The notes: a model not told the origin generated them from the sequence alone. 64,000 nucleotides of DNA from Bacteroidales bacterium (GCA_022865305.1 JALHSP010000078.1:42891-106890); one strand, 5' to 3'; positions 18,181 through 28,631 are shown, counted from the first letter of the stretch. Translations and numbers: made by a program.

Positions 18181-20328
18181 TTATTTCTTGAATATTATTT
18201 TTCCATATCCAATAAAATCATTGGTACGCAATTGAAGAAAATAAATTCCGGAAGGGACTTTCCCTCCCAGATTATTTCTTCCATCCCACAGGATTGAATA
18301 TTTCCCTGGTTCAAATTTTTTATTGACCAGCGTTTTGATTTCTTGTCCATTTATATCAAATATTACTATTTTGACTATGGACTGATATAGCAAAGGGAAT
18401 TCTACTTGAGTTATTGAGTAAAATGGATTTGGGTATATTCTAACTGATTCGGGTTTATCTCTAATTTCGAAATAATCGATTGAAGTGGTCTTATTCCGAA
18501 TTTTCGAGACTCCATTGTATGATCCAAACCATATATTCCCCTCAGAATCAGATTTGATATCGGTTATTGCCATTGAACCCAGTCCACTGTTGCTGGTATT
18601 ATAATTGGTCCAGTTTAAGCCATCGAATTTGCATACACCAGTGCTATACATTCCAAACCATTTATTATCATCTGAATCAATATAAACTGCATTGACATAT
18701 TTATAGTTTGGTCCGAAATCAGGCGGGATATATTTGATCCATTTCGTGCCATCAAAAAAGGAAACTCCCTCATAATGAGTGGTTATCCATTTGTTACTAT
18801 GACTATCAAATGCTATATCCGTTGGATAATTTGATGCCAAGCCGCTATTAGAAGTATTATAAGTTATCCAGTTTACTCCATCAAACATGGATAAACCACC
18901 TGCATGAGCACATATCCACACATTTCCGTTATCTTCAACAGAAATTGAGTTGATATAATTACTGGCTAGTTCACAATTTGAAGTATCATAAGTAATCCAC
19001 GCACTTCCATTATACACAGAGATTCCACTATCAAAAGTACCAAACCATTTATTCCCATTATGGTCAATAGCTAAAGCTCTGACATCATTATCAACCAACC
19101 CACTATTAGATTTTGTATAGGAAGTCCAGTTAGTTCCATCAAATGAAGCCACACCTCCCCAACTGGCAATTCCGATCCAAATTAATCCAGTACAGTCTCT
19201 TTGAATTCCCCAGATATTATTATAAATTATGTCACAGTTATCTCTATTATAAGTAGTCCAATTTGTGCCATCTAAGACGGAAACTCCACCAACTGTACCA
19301 AACCATATTCTTTGATCATTATCGATATATATCGTGTTAATTTGATTATGAGCCAATCCTCCTTCAATCTTAAAGTTATCCCAATCGGCACCATCATAGG
19401 AATCAACACCTTCACCTCCAAACTGATCACCGGTTCCAAACCATAATTTTCCAGTCTTATCGACGGATATTGTATTGATAGACCAATGTGATAATCCACT
19501 ATTGTCTGGTGTATAACTTACCCAATTTTCACCATCAAATACAGAAATTCCGGAGTTTGTGCCTACCCAATGTCTGCCGGAGCCATCATGGGCAATGGAA
19601 TTAACCGTATTGCTCACAATACCACTATTTGAAGTAGTATATGTTCTCCAGGAACTGCCGTCGAATACAGATAGACCTCCGCCATAGGTTCCTATCCATT
19701 TTTTCCCTTGATCATCACAAGAAATGACCCTAATATTATCATTACATAGGCCGCTGTTTGAAGTGTTATAAGTAATCCAGTTTGATCCATCAAAGACAGA
19801 TATTCCTTTACTGTAGGTACCAAACCATAGATTTCCTGAAAGATCAGTGATGGAAGTAATCACGTAATTATAGATTAAATCACTGTTTGCTTCATTGTAG
19901 ATACTCCAGTTTGTCCCATCAAAATGATAGACACCTTTCCCATAGGTGCCAAACCAGGGATTACCATCCTTATCTATTGTTAGTGAAAGAATTGATATTG
20001 ATTGATGAAAATTCTCCCAAGTTATATTATCAAATTTTGAAATACCATAAGCTGTTCCAATCCAAATATTTCCTTCAGGATCTGTTGAAATAGAAGAAAT
20101 TTTATTATAAGAAAGCCCATCTAGATTATCATATTCTTCATAAATCTCATTAGTTAAATTGAGTTTCACTAGACCTCCGGTAGTGCCAATCCAGAGAAAT
20201 TCATTTTGCAAAGCCAGGGCTGTAATATTATTTTTGTTGGTAAAAGTTTCCCACAATTCCTGGGAAAATAATAAAGAAAGAAGACCATTATAAATTAGAA
20301 TGATAATAAGTGATACAATCTTTTTCAT
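18181..20328 (-). CDS. secreted two-component-regulator-propeller protein with T9SS sorting domain
   Basis: 715-residue secreted protein. After a signal peptide come about 14 repeats of 40-45 residues with the pattern WIGTxGGxSxFDGxxWxxYxxxNSGL, the blades of Reg_prop beta-propellers. In Bacteroidota these usually form the periplasmic sensor of hybrid two-component systems; here there is no kinase, and the C-terminus is instead a T9SS sorting domain (RIYPNPFYS, then GKVPSGIYFLQL). It is probably exported to the cell surface. Ligand unknown. Confidence 0.86.
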   Translation of the reverse strand: MKKIVSLIIILIYNGLLSLLFSQELWETFTNKNNITALALQNEFLWIGTTGGLVKLNLTNEIYEEYDNLDGLSYNKISSISTDPEGNIWIGTAYGISKFDNITWENFHQSISILSLTIDKDGNPWFGTYGKGVYHFDGTNWSIYNEANSDLIYNYVITSITDLSGNLWFGTYSKGISVFDGSNWITYNTSNSGLCNDNIRVISCDDQGKKWIGTYGGGLSVFDGSSWRTYTTSNSGIVSNTVNSIAHDGSGRHWVGTNSGISVFDGENWVSYTPDNSGLSHWSINTISVDKTGKLWFGTGDQFGGEGVDSYDGADWDNFKIEGGLAHNQINTIYIDNDQRIWFGTVGGVSVLDGTNWTTYNRDNCDIIYNNIWGIQRDCTGLIWIGIASWGGVASFDGTNWTSYTKSNSGLVDNDVRALAIDHNGNKWFGTFDSGISVYNGSAWITYDTSNCELASNYINSISVEDNGNVWICAHAGGLSMFDGVNWITYNTSNSGLASNYPTDIAFDSHSNKWITTHYEGVSFFDGTKWIKYIPPDFGPNYKYVNAVYIDSDDNKWFGMYSTGVCKFDGLNWTNYNTSNSGLGSMAITDIKSDSEGNIWFGSYNGVSKIRNKTTSIDYFEIRDKPESVRIYPNPFYSITQVEFPLLYQSIVKIVIFDINGQEIKTLVNKKFEPGKYSILWDGRNNLGGKVPSGIYFLQLRTNDFIGYGKIIFKK

Positions 20329-21178
20329 GATACTATAAATTTTAAAACATTATTTGGGTTATATTTCTTTTTCAACAGAAGAATTATTTCACAATTATAA
20401 TTTATCATGTTCAATAAAATCTATGGCATGCATTAAAATAAAATAGATACCAACAGGTACTTTTCACCTCTTATTACTGAATGACCAATCTTGAAATATT
20501 GAAACAAGATAGATATCTCATAGTCAGAAACTGATCTTAATGTTTATTGGTTTAAGTTCAAATAATTCCGTAAATCTTGGCGCCTTTGCTTTTAATAAAG
20601 ATGAAAACCAATAAAAAAACTATACATTCTTAAGTTATGTAATTTCAAAATGATTATCACAATATTACGCAGAATTACGCTAAAAGATTTTATCAATTCA
20701 TCAATGGATTCTGATGTTAATCAAAAAATATTAGTTCACCTTAAAAAATGAAAACGGGAGATGAAATAATATTCAGTTGACCCTTGTTAATCCAGTTTTT
20801 ATTTGCTCCATTGTGGCTGATATTTAGCGGAACTAAAATAATGGTCCGGTAATGCCAGCCAAAAGTAAATTTTATTTCTCTTCTATGTAGTATAAGTTAT
20901 CTCATGCTTCTGGCGTATATATTTTGAGTTTTCATGCTATCAAGCCATTGTATTATCAGGGATTACATCTCTTCATGGAGTTTTATCGTTTCCTGTTTAT
21001 TATCTGGTTGGTTTTAGCCTATTAATATCACAGCCAGATAATGTAATAAAGTTACAATTAGCCGGAGGTATTAGTTTGATAACTTGCTCTAACACAGGGC
21101 TAATCCAACCAAATCGGGATGCGATGTTAAATAATTTACATTTACTTCTATATATCACCCGTTTGACAGAATTAAAAT
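20329..21178. other. long intergenic region, no gene recognised
   Basis: About 850 A/T-rich bases between two T9SS cargo genes. No convincing reading frame, RNA or repeat was found. It may contain decayed sequence; the promoter of the downstream propeller gene must lie close to base 20330. Confidence 0.4.
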
Positions 21179-23869
21179 TTAGTTTTTAATAAACTTATAT
21201 CTTAGTATACCGGCATTGCTTTTAATTTTCATTATATAAATTCCAACTTGTAAATTATTGATATTTATTTGATTATCTGTGATGTGTCTGCTTAAGACAA
21301 TCCTTCCGCTTATATCATAGATAAATACTTCAACCTCTGCTTCAAAACCATTTAAATATAAAATATCAGATGCCGGATTTGGATAAATGAGTTTAAGCTC
21401 TTCACTTCTGCCTGAAATACCGGTCAGTATTCCTTCCTGAGTAACAGTAATAATACGGTCACTTACGCCTGTCCCTGAAACAGTCACGATTGCGGTTCTT
21501 TTAACTCCAGTTTGATTAGCTGCAGCTGTTAATGTAATTGTGGCATTTTCCGAACCTGTTATTGTAGATTCTCCCAATCCTTTCGAACTCGTAACAGATA
21601 ACCAATCCTGATTACTGGTTACGGTCCAGTATGTACTTGAGATTATATCAAATGTTATAGAACAGCTTTCCGGGGATAACAGGGCTATTGAATCTGTTGA
21701 AACTGTTAACATTGTAATCTTAGAAAAGTATTTGTCCTTTGTGTAGGTCACATACCAGTCATTAACATTTTCGTCCCATCTATGCATTGTGAAAGAAGCT
21801 GCTGTTATGTCAACAAATCCGTCATAATAGTATTCTCGGAAATACGGTAATATTAAATTGTCAGGGGAACAGGTGTAGGAATAAGAATAAATTATCTTTC
21901 GCCAGTTAACCCATGGATTGCCAGTGTTGGCTGAAAAATATAAAATTCCGTTGCTATTATTTAGGGATAAAGGTGAACCAGAAGCAGATCCGGTATAGAT
22001 ATCTTTGACCATTACTGTACCGTCAGTCGTTCCATTGCTTTTCCATAATTCACTTCCGTTCACCCCGTCATTTGCTGTAAAATACAATAATCCATTTACA
22101 TTTGTAAGGTTAGAAGGTGAGCCTGAACCAGAGCCTGGGGAAATATCTTTAACCATTACTGTACCTTCACTTGTTCCATCACTCTTCCATAACTCTCGTC
22201 CAATTGATCCCTCATAGGCTGTAAAATACAAAATCCCATTTAAATTTGTAAGATTAGAAGGAGCGCCTGAACCAGAACCTGAGTGTATATCTTTGACCAT
22301 TATAGTACCCTCACTTGTTCCATCACTCCTCCATAACTCATATCCGTTCACTCCATCACCGGCTGAAAAATACAATAACCCATTTACATTTGAAAGATTT
22401 GAAGGAGAGCCTGAACCAGAGCCTGGGGAAATATCTTTGACCATTATAGTACCTTCACTTGTTCCATCACTCCTCCATAACTCACGTCCATTTGCATCAA
22501 AAGCTGAAAAGTACAATATTCCATTTACATTTACGAGGTTAAAAGGAGAGCCAGAACCAGAGCCTGAGGATATATCTTTAACCATTATAGTACCTTCACC
22601 TGTTCCATCGCTCTTCCATAACTCATTTCCGTTCACACCATCACTGGCTGAAAAATACAATAACCCATTAATATTTGTAAGTAAATACGGACCACTGGAT
22701 CCCGAATAAGGGTAAATATTTTTAACCATTACGGTTCCAGAAGGAGTTCCATCGGTTTTCCATAACTCCATGCCATTAAGCCGGTCCATGGCAGAAAAAA
22801 ATACAGTTCCATTGACATTTGTATAGTATCGCGCGTAGCTCGAATCAGGTCCACTGCAAATATCTTTAATCATACTTGTACCTCCGGCTGTCCCGTCGCT
22901 CCTCCATAATTCTGTTCCATTTATTCCGTCACATGCTGAAAAAAATAAAACATCATTAATATTTGTCAGGTAGGATGGAAAACCTGAACCAGAACCAGGG
23001 TAAATATCTTTTACCATAAAAGTGCCATCAGCTGTTCCGTCACTTCTCCAAAGCTCATTTTCACTTACATGATCAGGAACTCCTGTTAGGATAGCCAATA
23101 TTGGTCTGTTAAATTCGTCATATGTAAAATCCCATTTGTCAGACTGAACCCATATGCCAGACGAAAGATCCCAAAAATGTGAAGTATATAAGATCATATT
23201 CCCATTTTCATTGTATAAATATGTGACCTTACTATCATTTGACCATTGATTATTATCCCAGATCCAATTAAATTCCTCGATACGGTTATTATTACTATCA
23301 TAAGAACAATCAGATTTAGTATGAAATGTCCATTGTGAAGCAACAGTATCCCACACTGAATAAATGTGATTCATCACATTGTTTTCCTGGGTGTAGGTAT
23401 ATTCTTCTCTATAGCTGTTTCTCCATTGATTATTCTTCCAACCAAACTGGGTTATTGAAGATATCAGGTGGTTGTAATAGGTTACCTCGATTTTCCAGCT
23501 TTTGCTGGCCAGACCTGAATTGGCATTCCAGTCGTATCCGTTTACCAAAATCAGATTATCCTTGGTATCATAAATGTATTCTTCCTTATAATTATCTTCA
23601 GAATAATAATAATAATAGTAAACTTCTATATTTAGTCCTTTATCATTGTAATAATGCCTTTCAATGGAGTAGTCTGGTCTGATTACACTGTCAAGCTTTT
23701 GGTAATCACCCGACTTTGCCTCAGAAAAAGAATAATTCTTGATAACCTGTTTATTTGTTATCCTTTTAAATCGATCGATCGCCTTAAAATCCGGATTTGC
23801 CTGGAGCTGAGCGTTGACCTCTACATTAACGATTATTAAAGTGAATAGGAATACTGTTAATCTCTTCAT
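21179..23869 (-). CDS. secreted ELW-repeat / BACON protein with T9SS sorting domain
   Basis: 896-residue secreted protein. After the signal peptide, residues about 50-260 form repeats rich in Tyr, Trp and Asn (YTYTQENN, WDNNQWSNDSK) resembling DUF3836/YD-type arrays. Eight 48-residue units follow with the core ELWRSDGTxxGTxMVKDI (about 265-655), a predicted propeller. The Y/W-rich type then resumes briefly (EYYYDG, WDENVNDWYVTYTKD), followed by a BACON-like domain (WTVTSNQDWLSVTSSKG) and a T9SS sorting domain (LIYPNPASD). It is a likely surface adhesin or binding protein. The propeller looks inserted into the first array. Confidence 0.85.
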   Translation of the reverse strand: MKRLTVFLFTLIIVNVEVNAQLQANPDFKAIDRFKRITNKQVIKNYSFSEAKSGDYQKLDSVIRPDYSIERHYYNDKGLNIEVYYYYYYSEDNYKEEYIYDTKDNLILVNGYDWNANSGLASKSWKIEVTYYNHLISSITQFGWKNNQWRNSYREEYTYTQENNVMNHIYSVWDTVASQWTFHTKSDCSYDSNNNRIEEFNWIWDNNQWSNDSKVTYLYNENGNMILYTSHFWDLSSGIWVQSDKWDFTYDEFNRPILAILTGVPDHVSENELWRSDGTADGTFMVKDIYPGSGSGFPSYLTNINDVLFFSACDGINGTELWRSDGTAGGTSMIKDICSGPDSSYARYYTNVNGTVFFSAMDRLNGMELWKTDGTPSGTVMVKNIYPYSGSSGPYLLTNINGLLYFSASDGVNGNELWKSDGTGEGTIMVKDISSGSGSGSPFNLVNVNGILYFSAFDANGRELWRSDGTSEGTIMVKDISPGSGSGSPSNLSNVNGLLYFSAGDGVNGYELWRSDGTSEGTIMVKDIHSGSGSGAPSNLTNLNGILYFTAYEGSIGRELWKSDGTSEGTVMVKDISPGSGSGSPSNLTNVNGLLYFTANDGVNGSELWKSNGTTDGTVMVKDIYTGSASGSPLSLNNSNGILYFSANTGNPWVNWRKIIYSYSYTCSPDNLILPYFREYYYDGFVDITAASFTMHRWDENVNDWYVTYTKDKYFSKITMLTVSTDSIALLSPESCSITFDIISSTYWTVTSNQDWLSVTSSKGLGESTITGSENATITLTAAANQTGVKRTAIVTVSGTGVSDRIITVTQEGILTGISGRSEELKLIYPNPASDILYLNGFEAEVEVFIYDISGRIVLSRHITDNQININNLQVGIYIMKIKSNAGILRYKFIKN
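21985..23080 (-). repeat. eight 144-base coding repeats (ELW units)
   Basis: Tandem DNA repeats of about 144 bases encoding the ELWxSDGTxxGT units of the preceding gene. Central copies are much more alike than the outer ones, which suggests ongoing expansion or contraction within the gene. Confidence 0.8.
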
Positions 23870-24148
23870 TTTCAGTGGAATTAATTTGAGTAAAATAGCT
23901 GATGTATATTTCTGATAACTGTTTGATGCATAGTTGATACCTTATTATCTATTATTAATTTGTTTTCAAGATATTTTATATGAATACCTTACCATACACC
24001 TCATATTCCGAAGTTACAATACATCAAGTTATGCTTATTAAAATGCTGAACTGACAACTAGTATAAATAAAATACCTGATGCTACCTAATATCTGTCTAA
24101 AACGTTTCTTATTTTTTGTCAAACAGTTTAATAGGTATAAATCTAGTT

Positions 24149-26191
24149 CTATTTAGGCATAATAATATAATCTACCCAGGCTTCACCCGAAGTTTCGTCC
24201 AACACCCATTTAAAAGTATGTGTGCCCGCAGTCACAGGGAAGCTTTTTTGAAGCCATGTACTGCTGTTTGTTAGCGTTTGCTCAATATCGTCGATGTAGA
24301 AAATAGTATTACTATGATAGCCAGTATTGATCGTTGAATGATAATTTCTGGACCAATATGAAATTTGACCGGGATTTAATAAAGTTCTGGTTAGGATCGC
24401 CATAGCACCATCCTGGTTTGAGTAAAGGAAAAAATAACCCTCCACAGCATCTCCAGTAATTATACCCCATGCACCGGTGGACCCACCAGGAAAATCCGTC
24501 TCAAAACTCTCATAATAGGCATCAAGAGTAGTAAGTTGTTGATTCTGGCCATAACTTGTACCGACACTGTTTGTAGCGTAAGCGCGGACATAATATGAAG
24601 TATTAGGTTTTAACTTGGCATTTGAAGTACTGAAACTGCCAATGCCTGTACCGGAAGCAACTTTTAAATCTGAAATTGTTGGATTTGCAGAAGTGCTTAG
24701 ACAAACACCACGATCTGTTACAGCTGTACTGCCCTGTGCAGTAACATTGCCTCCAAGTGTGGCAGTACCTGCAGTTACAGCGGCCGGTACATCGGTAGTT
24801 ACGGTAGGTAGAATACCAGCGGTTTTAAAAAACAGTTCAGGACCATAATTTGTCCCATTAGCATTAGTTGCATATGCACGTACATAATATTTGGTGTTAA
24901 GTGTTAATCCGGTCATGACACTTGTAAATAATCCGTTACCTGTTCCATTGGTTGTTTTGGAGCTGGCAGTTGTAGGTGCAGGACTAGTGCTCCAGCAAAC
25001 ACCTCGTGCAGTAACTGCAGAACCTCCATCTGCAGAAATATAACCGCCGCTTAATGCAGTAGTTTCGGTTATTCCGCTTACTTCAGTAGTGGTTAAAGTC
25101 GGAATGGGTATGATATCAGATGTAGTAAACATAACAGTTTCTCCGTAATAAGCGTTACCTGCTGTTTTTGCATAAGCACGCGCAAAATAGATAGTATTGG
25201 CTGTAAGCCCATCCAGCACGCAAATAAAATCACCATCATATACTCCGGATACTACATAGCTATCTGCAACAGTAGGTGGCTGGTTCAGGCTCCAGCAAAT
25301 TCCTGTTTCTGTGATTGCAGTTGCCCCATAAAACAGAACATTGCCACTTCCATAGGCTTTTGTTGCAGTTATATTAGTAACTGCTTTGGATGTAACGATT
25401 GGAACTGGAGAATTTGCATTGCTTATTCCCGGAACATATACTGAATTCCCCGGTGTTAAAGTCAGGAGATCGCCATCAGTGGATACCTGTAAACTCAGAT
25501 TGGCACTTATGGTGCTGCCAGAGATCGCAATACCAGCACCGGCAACATATGGAGCCGGTTTATTAATTAGATCATTGTAATTACCGGATGTTGCAACTGT
25601 TGCAAAAACAGGTTTACCTGTTACTTCGGCCCAGGCAGGAACATAACTCACAGGACGATATAATCCTGCGTGATTTCCCCAGGAATAAGCAGTGTTCCAA
25701 TTCCCGATTAAAGCAGTAGTAACTCCGCTTGCCGGGTGTACTTCAAAAACAGGGTCAGTTTCGGGATATGCGACTGTCAGGGCTGCTGCTGTTTTTGAAT
25801 GTAATGCATATGGTACACTTAGGAGCTGACTTGTACCTGAAATGGTATAACTGGTGCCTCCCGTTGGATCTGTCTCTGTTTTCAGATAGTAAGGTCCGGT
25901 TGCCCATTCTATGGAAGAGAATGTTCCTATTGAAGCAGTACCACTGCCTATTTCAACAGTTAACAGACCATTTGTATTGGTCTGTGGTTTCGGATTGTAA
26001 GTCTCCTGATAAACAACAGTACCTGTGGGTGTGCCCCGCAGAATGCTGATCCTTAATCCCACAATTTGATTTGTCACAAGTACTCCGCTGGCATTTCTTA
26101 CCACAGCCTGATAGCTCATTTTTTGTGGCGATTGAGAAAAAACACTGCCGGTTATTACTATAATCACCAAGAGGGTAAATAGTTTTTTCAT
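24149..26191 (-). CDS. secreted protein with fibronectin-like repeats
   Basis: 680-residue protein. The signal peptide is followed by a domain (about 20-140) starting SPQKMSYQAVVRNASG, seen at the N-terminus of many Bacteroidota surface proteins, with a tail-fibre-like linker (WNTAYSWGNHAGLY). Three fibronectin-like units occupy about 260-560, each with GVCWS/GVCLS and YYVRAYATN motifs, and the last 110 residues look like a jelly-roll domain. I see no clear T9SS signal. It starts six bases after a small T9SS-signal gene, so the two are co-transcribed and may act together. Confidence 0.8.
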   Translation of the reverse strand: MKKLFTLLVIIVITGSVFSQSPQKMSYQAVVRNASGVLVTNQIVGLRISILRGTPTGTVVYQETYNPKPQTNTNGLLTVEIGSGTASIGTFSSIEWATGPYYLKTETDPTGGTSYTISGTSQLLSVPYALHSKTAAALTVAYPETDPVFEVHPASGVTTALIGNWNTAYSWGNHAGLYRPVSYVPAWAEVTGKPVFATVATSGNYNDLINKPAPYVAGAGIAISGSTISANLSLQVSTDGDLLTLTPGNSVYVPGISNANSPVPIVTSKAVTNITATKAYGSGNVLFYGATAITETGICWSLNQPPTVADSYVVSGVYDGDFICVLDGLTANTIYFARAYAKTAGNAYYGETVMFTTSDIIPIPTLTTTEVSGITETTALSGGYISADGGSAVTARGVCWSTSPAPTTASSKTTNGTGNGLFTSVMTGLTLNTKYYVRAYATNANGTNYGPELFFKTAGILPTVTTDVPAAVTAGTATLGGNVTAQGSTAVTDRGVCLSTSANPTISDLKVASGTGIGSFSTSNAKLKPNTSYYVRAYATNSVGTSYGQNQQLTTLDAYYESFETDFPGGSTGAWGIITGDAVEGYFFLYSNQDGAMAILTRTLLNPGQISYWSRNYHSTINTGYHSNTIFYIDDIEQTLTNSSTWLQKSFPVTAGTHTFKWVLDETSGEAWVDYIIMPK

Positions 26192-26197
26192 AGGGTT

Positions 26198-26686
26198 TTA
26201 ATTTTTGATTATTTTAAATACTTTAATTTCCTGATTGTTATTGATGATTTTTAAGAAATAGACTGAAGAAGGATGCGTCTCTAAAGAAATCTCAGTAACT
26301 TCACTATCGACCTTCTTATCCTGAAGAAGCACACCGTTTAAGTCAAACAGTTGAAACTTCAGATTTTTAGGATCGAACGATTTGATAATTAATTTAATTA
26401 TTCCCCTGGTTGGATTTGGGTAAACTGAGCATTCAAGACTGATGCCTTCGGTGTTTTCGATAGCGGTTACAACAGAAATTTCGTATGGTTGCTGAACGCC
26501 TTGAAGTACAGTGCCATTGGTCCCTGAGTACATGTTCCAGGTTATCTGGCCAACTGTATAGGTTACTGAACCTCCGCTTCCGGAAAGATTTCCCCCGGTT
26601 ACGGTGACACTTTCCTGTCCCTGCAGCCACGAAACTGTGGAACTGCAAAACAGCAAAAGAGACATAATTTTTAGTTTTTGTTTCAT
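26198..26686 (-). CDS. small secreted protein with T9SS sorting domain
   Basis: 162 residues from the ATG at 26686 (MKQKLKIMSLLL); an ATG two codons upstream is also possible. The signal peptide precedes a short Gly/Ser-rich segment (VTGGNLSGSGGSVTYTVGQ), common in small Bacteroidota exported proteins, and the rest is a T9SS sorting domain (CSVYPNPTRG). It is the first gene of a two-gene operon with the fibronectin-repeat protein. Confidence 0.8.
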   Translation of the reverse strand: MKQKLKIMSLLLFCSSTVSWLQGQESVTVTGGNLSGSGGSVTYTVGQITWNMYSGTNGTVLQGVQQPYEISVVTAIENTEGISLECSVYPNPTRGIIKLIIKSFDPKNLKFQLFDLNGVLLQDKKVDSEVTEISLETHPSSVYFLKIINNNQEIKVFKIIKN

Positions 26687-26692
26687 ATGCAT

Positions 26693-27125
26693 CCCTGGAT
26701 TTAATTTAAGGTTTTAGTAATCATTTCTATTTATTAGAACTACTGTTTTCAATTCAGGTAATGAAAACTTGTTGAGTTTCTAATCTTAAATGGGGTTTTA
26801 AAATTTCAGGTGTCTAAAATTTATTAAAGTAAATTTAAGAAAGATATGAATACAAGTCAAGTAAAAGTCGCCAAATCATCTGGCAGAAGAAGTGAAAATT
26901 CTCTTTCCATGTGCTGTGCATCAGGGATAAACACCCCCCTGCCCCGCAGGGCGGGGCATCCCCCCTCAAGGGGGGAGACAAAAAGGCTTAACAACAAATA
27001 TTCAACAACTTACAACATTCAATGCATTATTCCGTTATCCTTGATATTTTATATTTAAATTTCGGCTTTCAATAATTAAGAAAAGATTTTCTATCTTTAT
27101 CCGTTGTACTTAAAACATTCATCCA
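26693..27125. other. intergenic region with GC-rich double hairpin
   Basis: A 430-base spacer holding two GC-rich hairpins in an A/T-rich background: GCCCCGC-AGG-GCGGGGC at 26941-26957 and CCCCCC-TCAA-GGGGGG at 26960-26975. The second closely matches the hairpin after the next gene. A 70-codon frame spanning 26846-27058 runs through these hairpins and is not protein-like. Confidence 0.65.
26941..26976. repeat. GC-rich hairpin repeat (REP-like), copy 1
   Basis: Two adjacent perfect stems: seven-base stem with AGG loop, then six-base C/G stem with TCAA loop. The second unit resembles the hairpin at 28564-28583. This looks like an interspersed palindromic repeat. Confidence 0.7.
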
Positions 27126-28535
27126 ATGGCAAGTCTCAAGCTTTTACTGGGATTATTCCCTTCAACTTCTAAAATTGAGCAGGCAGAAAAGGCATTGATA
27201 ACCGAATTTAACAAGCTTACTGCTTTTTCAGAGTCTGATCAGCTTAAAAGGTATACTTACCTGAAAGACCTGATTAGCTCCTCCGATTTTATCCAGAAAA
27301 GAAAAGAGATAGAATCACTTAAGTATAAAAACTCTGAAGAATATGCTAAAGAAAAAGAATTCCTGTCTCTTCAGAAAGCAAAGGATATAGTACTCTACTT
27401 CAAAACAATTGCCGGATCTGCCCTTAAGAGGTTTAAAGAATTGGATGGTTCCGATAAAATCAAAGGATACGAATCGCTGATGAACCTCGTTCAGTCTCTT
27501 GAATTCAAGGGAAAAATGAAAACAAAGGAGTTCAAAACCACTGAGGACTATAAAAAGGTTCTGGATTATAACCGTCTTAAAGGGAGCTCCGAAATTAAGG
27601 AATACTATAAGTTCAGGACATCAAAAGAATATGCAAACTACCTGAATACCGACGGATCTGCACGACTCGCAAGGTATAACGAACTTAAAGATTATGTGGC
27701 TTCTTCTGTATTTAAAGAAAAGAAAAACTATCTTCTCGATAAAAAGAGATTTGAAAAGTCCGAAATGTTTAAAGAGGTGCAGGAGTATGATAAACTGAAG
27801 AAGAATGATGATATTCTATGGTATTTTAAAGTAAAAGATTCCAAAAAATTCGATATTCTAAAGTCCAGGGAACTGACCTTCAGTGATGAATTTGACGGCG
27901 ATAAGCTCGATACCAGAAAATGGATCACAAACTATTACTATGGCGATAAGCTGCTGAAAGATAATTATAGTGTTGGAAACGACCTTCAGGCATACACTGA
28001 AAAAGATAATTTTGAAGTCCGTAACAGCCTTCTGAAGATCATCACAAAACCTCAGAAAAAGAATGGTAAGGTCTGGACCGCTGGTGGTTTTAAAGCACAA
28101 GAATTTGCCTTTACATCCGGAATTATAAATACAGGCAAAAACTTCCGCCAGAAATACGGCACATTCTCTGCAAAGATCAAGCTTGGAAACCCGGGAACAA
28201 AATCCGCATTCTGGATGCTTGCTGACAGTATCACACCCCATATTGATATTTGCCGCCTTGAAAACGGCAAGGTGGTCTCTGATTTTTTTGCCAGTGTTGA
28301 AAAAAGAGCAAAAGCTTCAATCGGAGCAAAATTTGCAAACGATTTCTATATCTATACGCTTGAATGGACCCCTGATAAGCTTGTCTGGAAATTAAATGAC
28401 ACAACAATCTTCACCCAGACCACAGATGTTCCCCAGTATCCAATGTACATACTGTGCTCCGGTGGACTCGATAAGCCAGTCAACAGTATGACAACAATGG
28501 AAATCGACTGGGTCAGGGTATATCAGCCGAAATAA
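27126..28535 (+). CDS. GH16-like laminarinase-fold protein with helical N-terminal repeats; catalytic motif altered
   Basis: 469-residue protein. Residues about 20-250 are highly charged helical repeats (patterns such as SEEYAKEKEFL, TSKEYANYL), which I do not recognise as a named family. From about 255 (TFSDEFDGDKLDTRKW) to the end (MEIDWVRVYQPK) it is a glycoside hydrolase family 16 fold. In GH16 enzymes the catalytic motif is ExDxxE; here the segment reads PHIDICRLE (H372, D374), so the nucleophile Glu is replaced by His. The domain may therefore bind rather than cleave glycan. No signal peptide is visible. Confidence 0.78.
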   Translation: MASLKLLLGLFPSTSKIEQAEKALITEFNKLTAFSESDQLKRYTYLKDLISSSDFIQKRKEIESLKYKNSEEYAKEKEFLSLQKAKDIVLYFKTIAGSALKRFKELDGSDKIKGYESLMNLVQSLEFKGKMKTKEFKTTEDYKKVLDYNRLKGSSEIKEYYKFRTSKEYANYLNTDGSARLARYNELKDYVASSVFKEKKNYLLDKKRFEKSEMFKEVQEYDKLKKNDDILWYFKVKDSKKFDILKSRELTFSDEFDGDKLDTRKWITNYYYGDKLLKDNYSVGNDLQAYTEKDNFEVRNSLLKIITKPQKKNGKVWTAGGFKAQEFAFTSGIINTGKNFRQKYGTFSAKIKLGNPGTKSAFWMLADSITPHIDICRLENGKVVSDFFASVEKRAKASIGAKFANDFYIYTLEWTPDKLVWKLNDTTIFTQTTDVPQYPMYILCSGGLDKPVNSMTTMEIDWVRVYQPK

Positions 28536-28563
28536 TAAATCCCGCCGTACGCGACCCCCCTTA

Positions 28564-28583
28564 ATCCCCCCTGAAGGGGGGAT
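28564..28583. repeat. GC-rich hairpin repeat (REP-like), copy 2
   Basis: Perfect eight-base stem ATCCCCCC / GGGGGGAT with a TGAA loop, 28 bases after the GH16-like stop codon. It could double as a terminator, though no T-run follows. Confidence 0.75.
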
Positions 28584-28631
28584 AAATGCTTGATATATAT
28601 ATTAATACAATATAAAATACATCTTTTCTCA

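Noticed and set aside
21985..23080. Regular repeats suggesting a CRISPR array
   Set aside because: Repeats are 144 bases, in frame, without unique spacers, and encode ELWxSDGT units of a protein.
26846..27058. 70-codon plus-strand frame
   Set aside because: It runs straight through the GC-rich hairpins; the frame is explained by the repeat.
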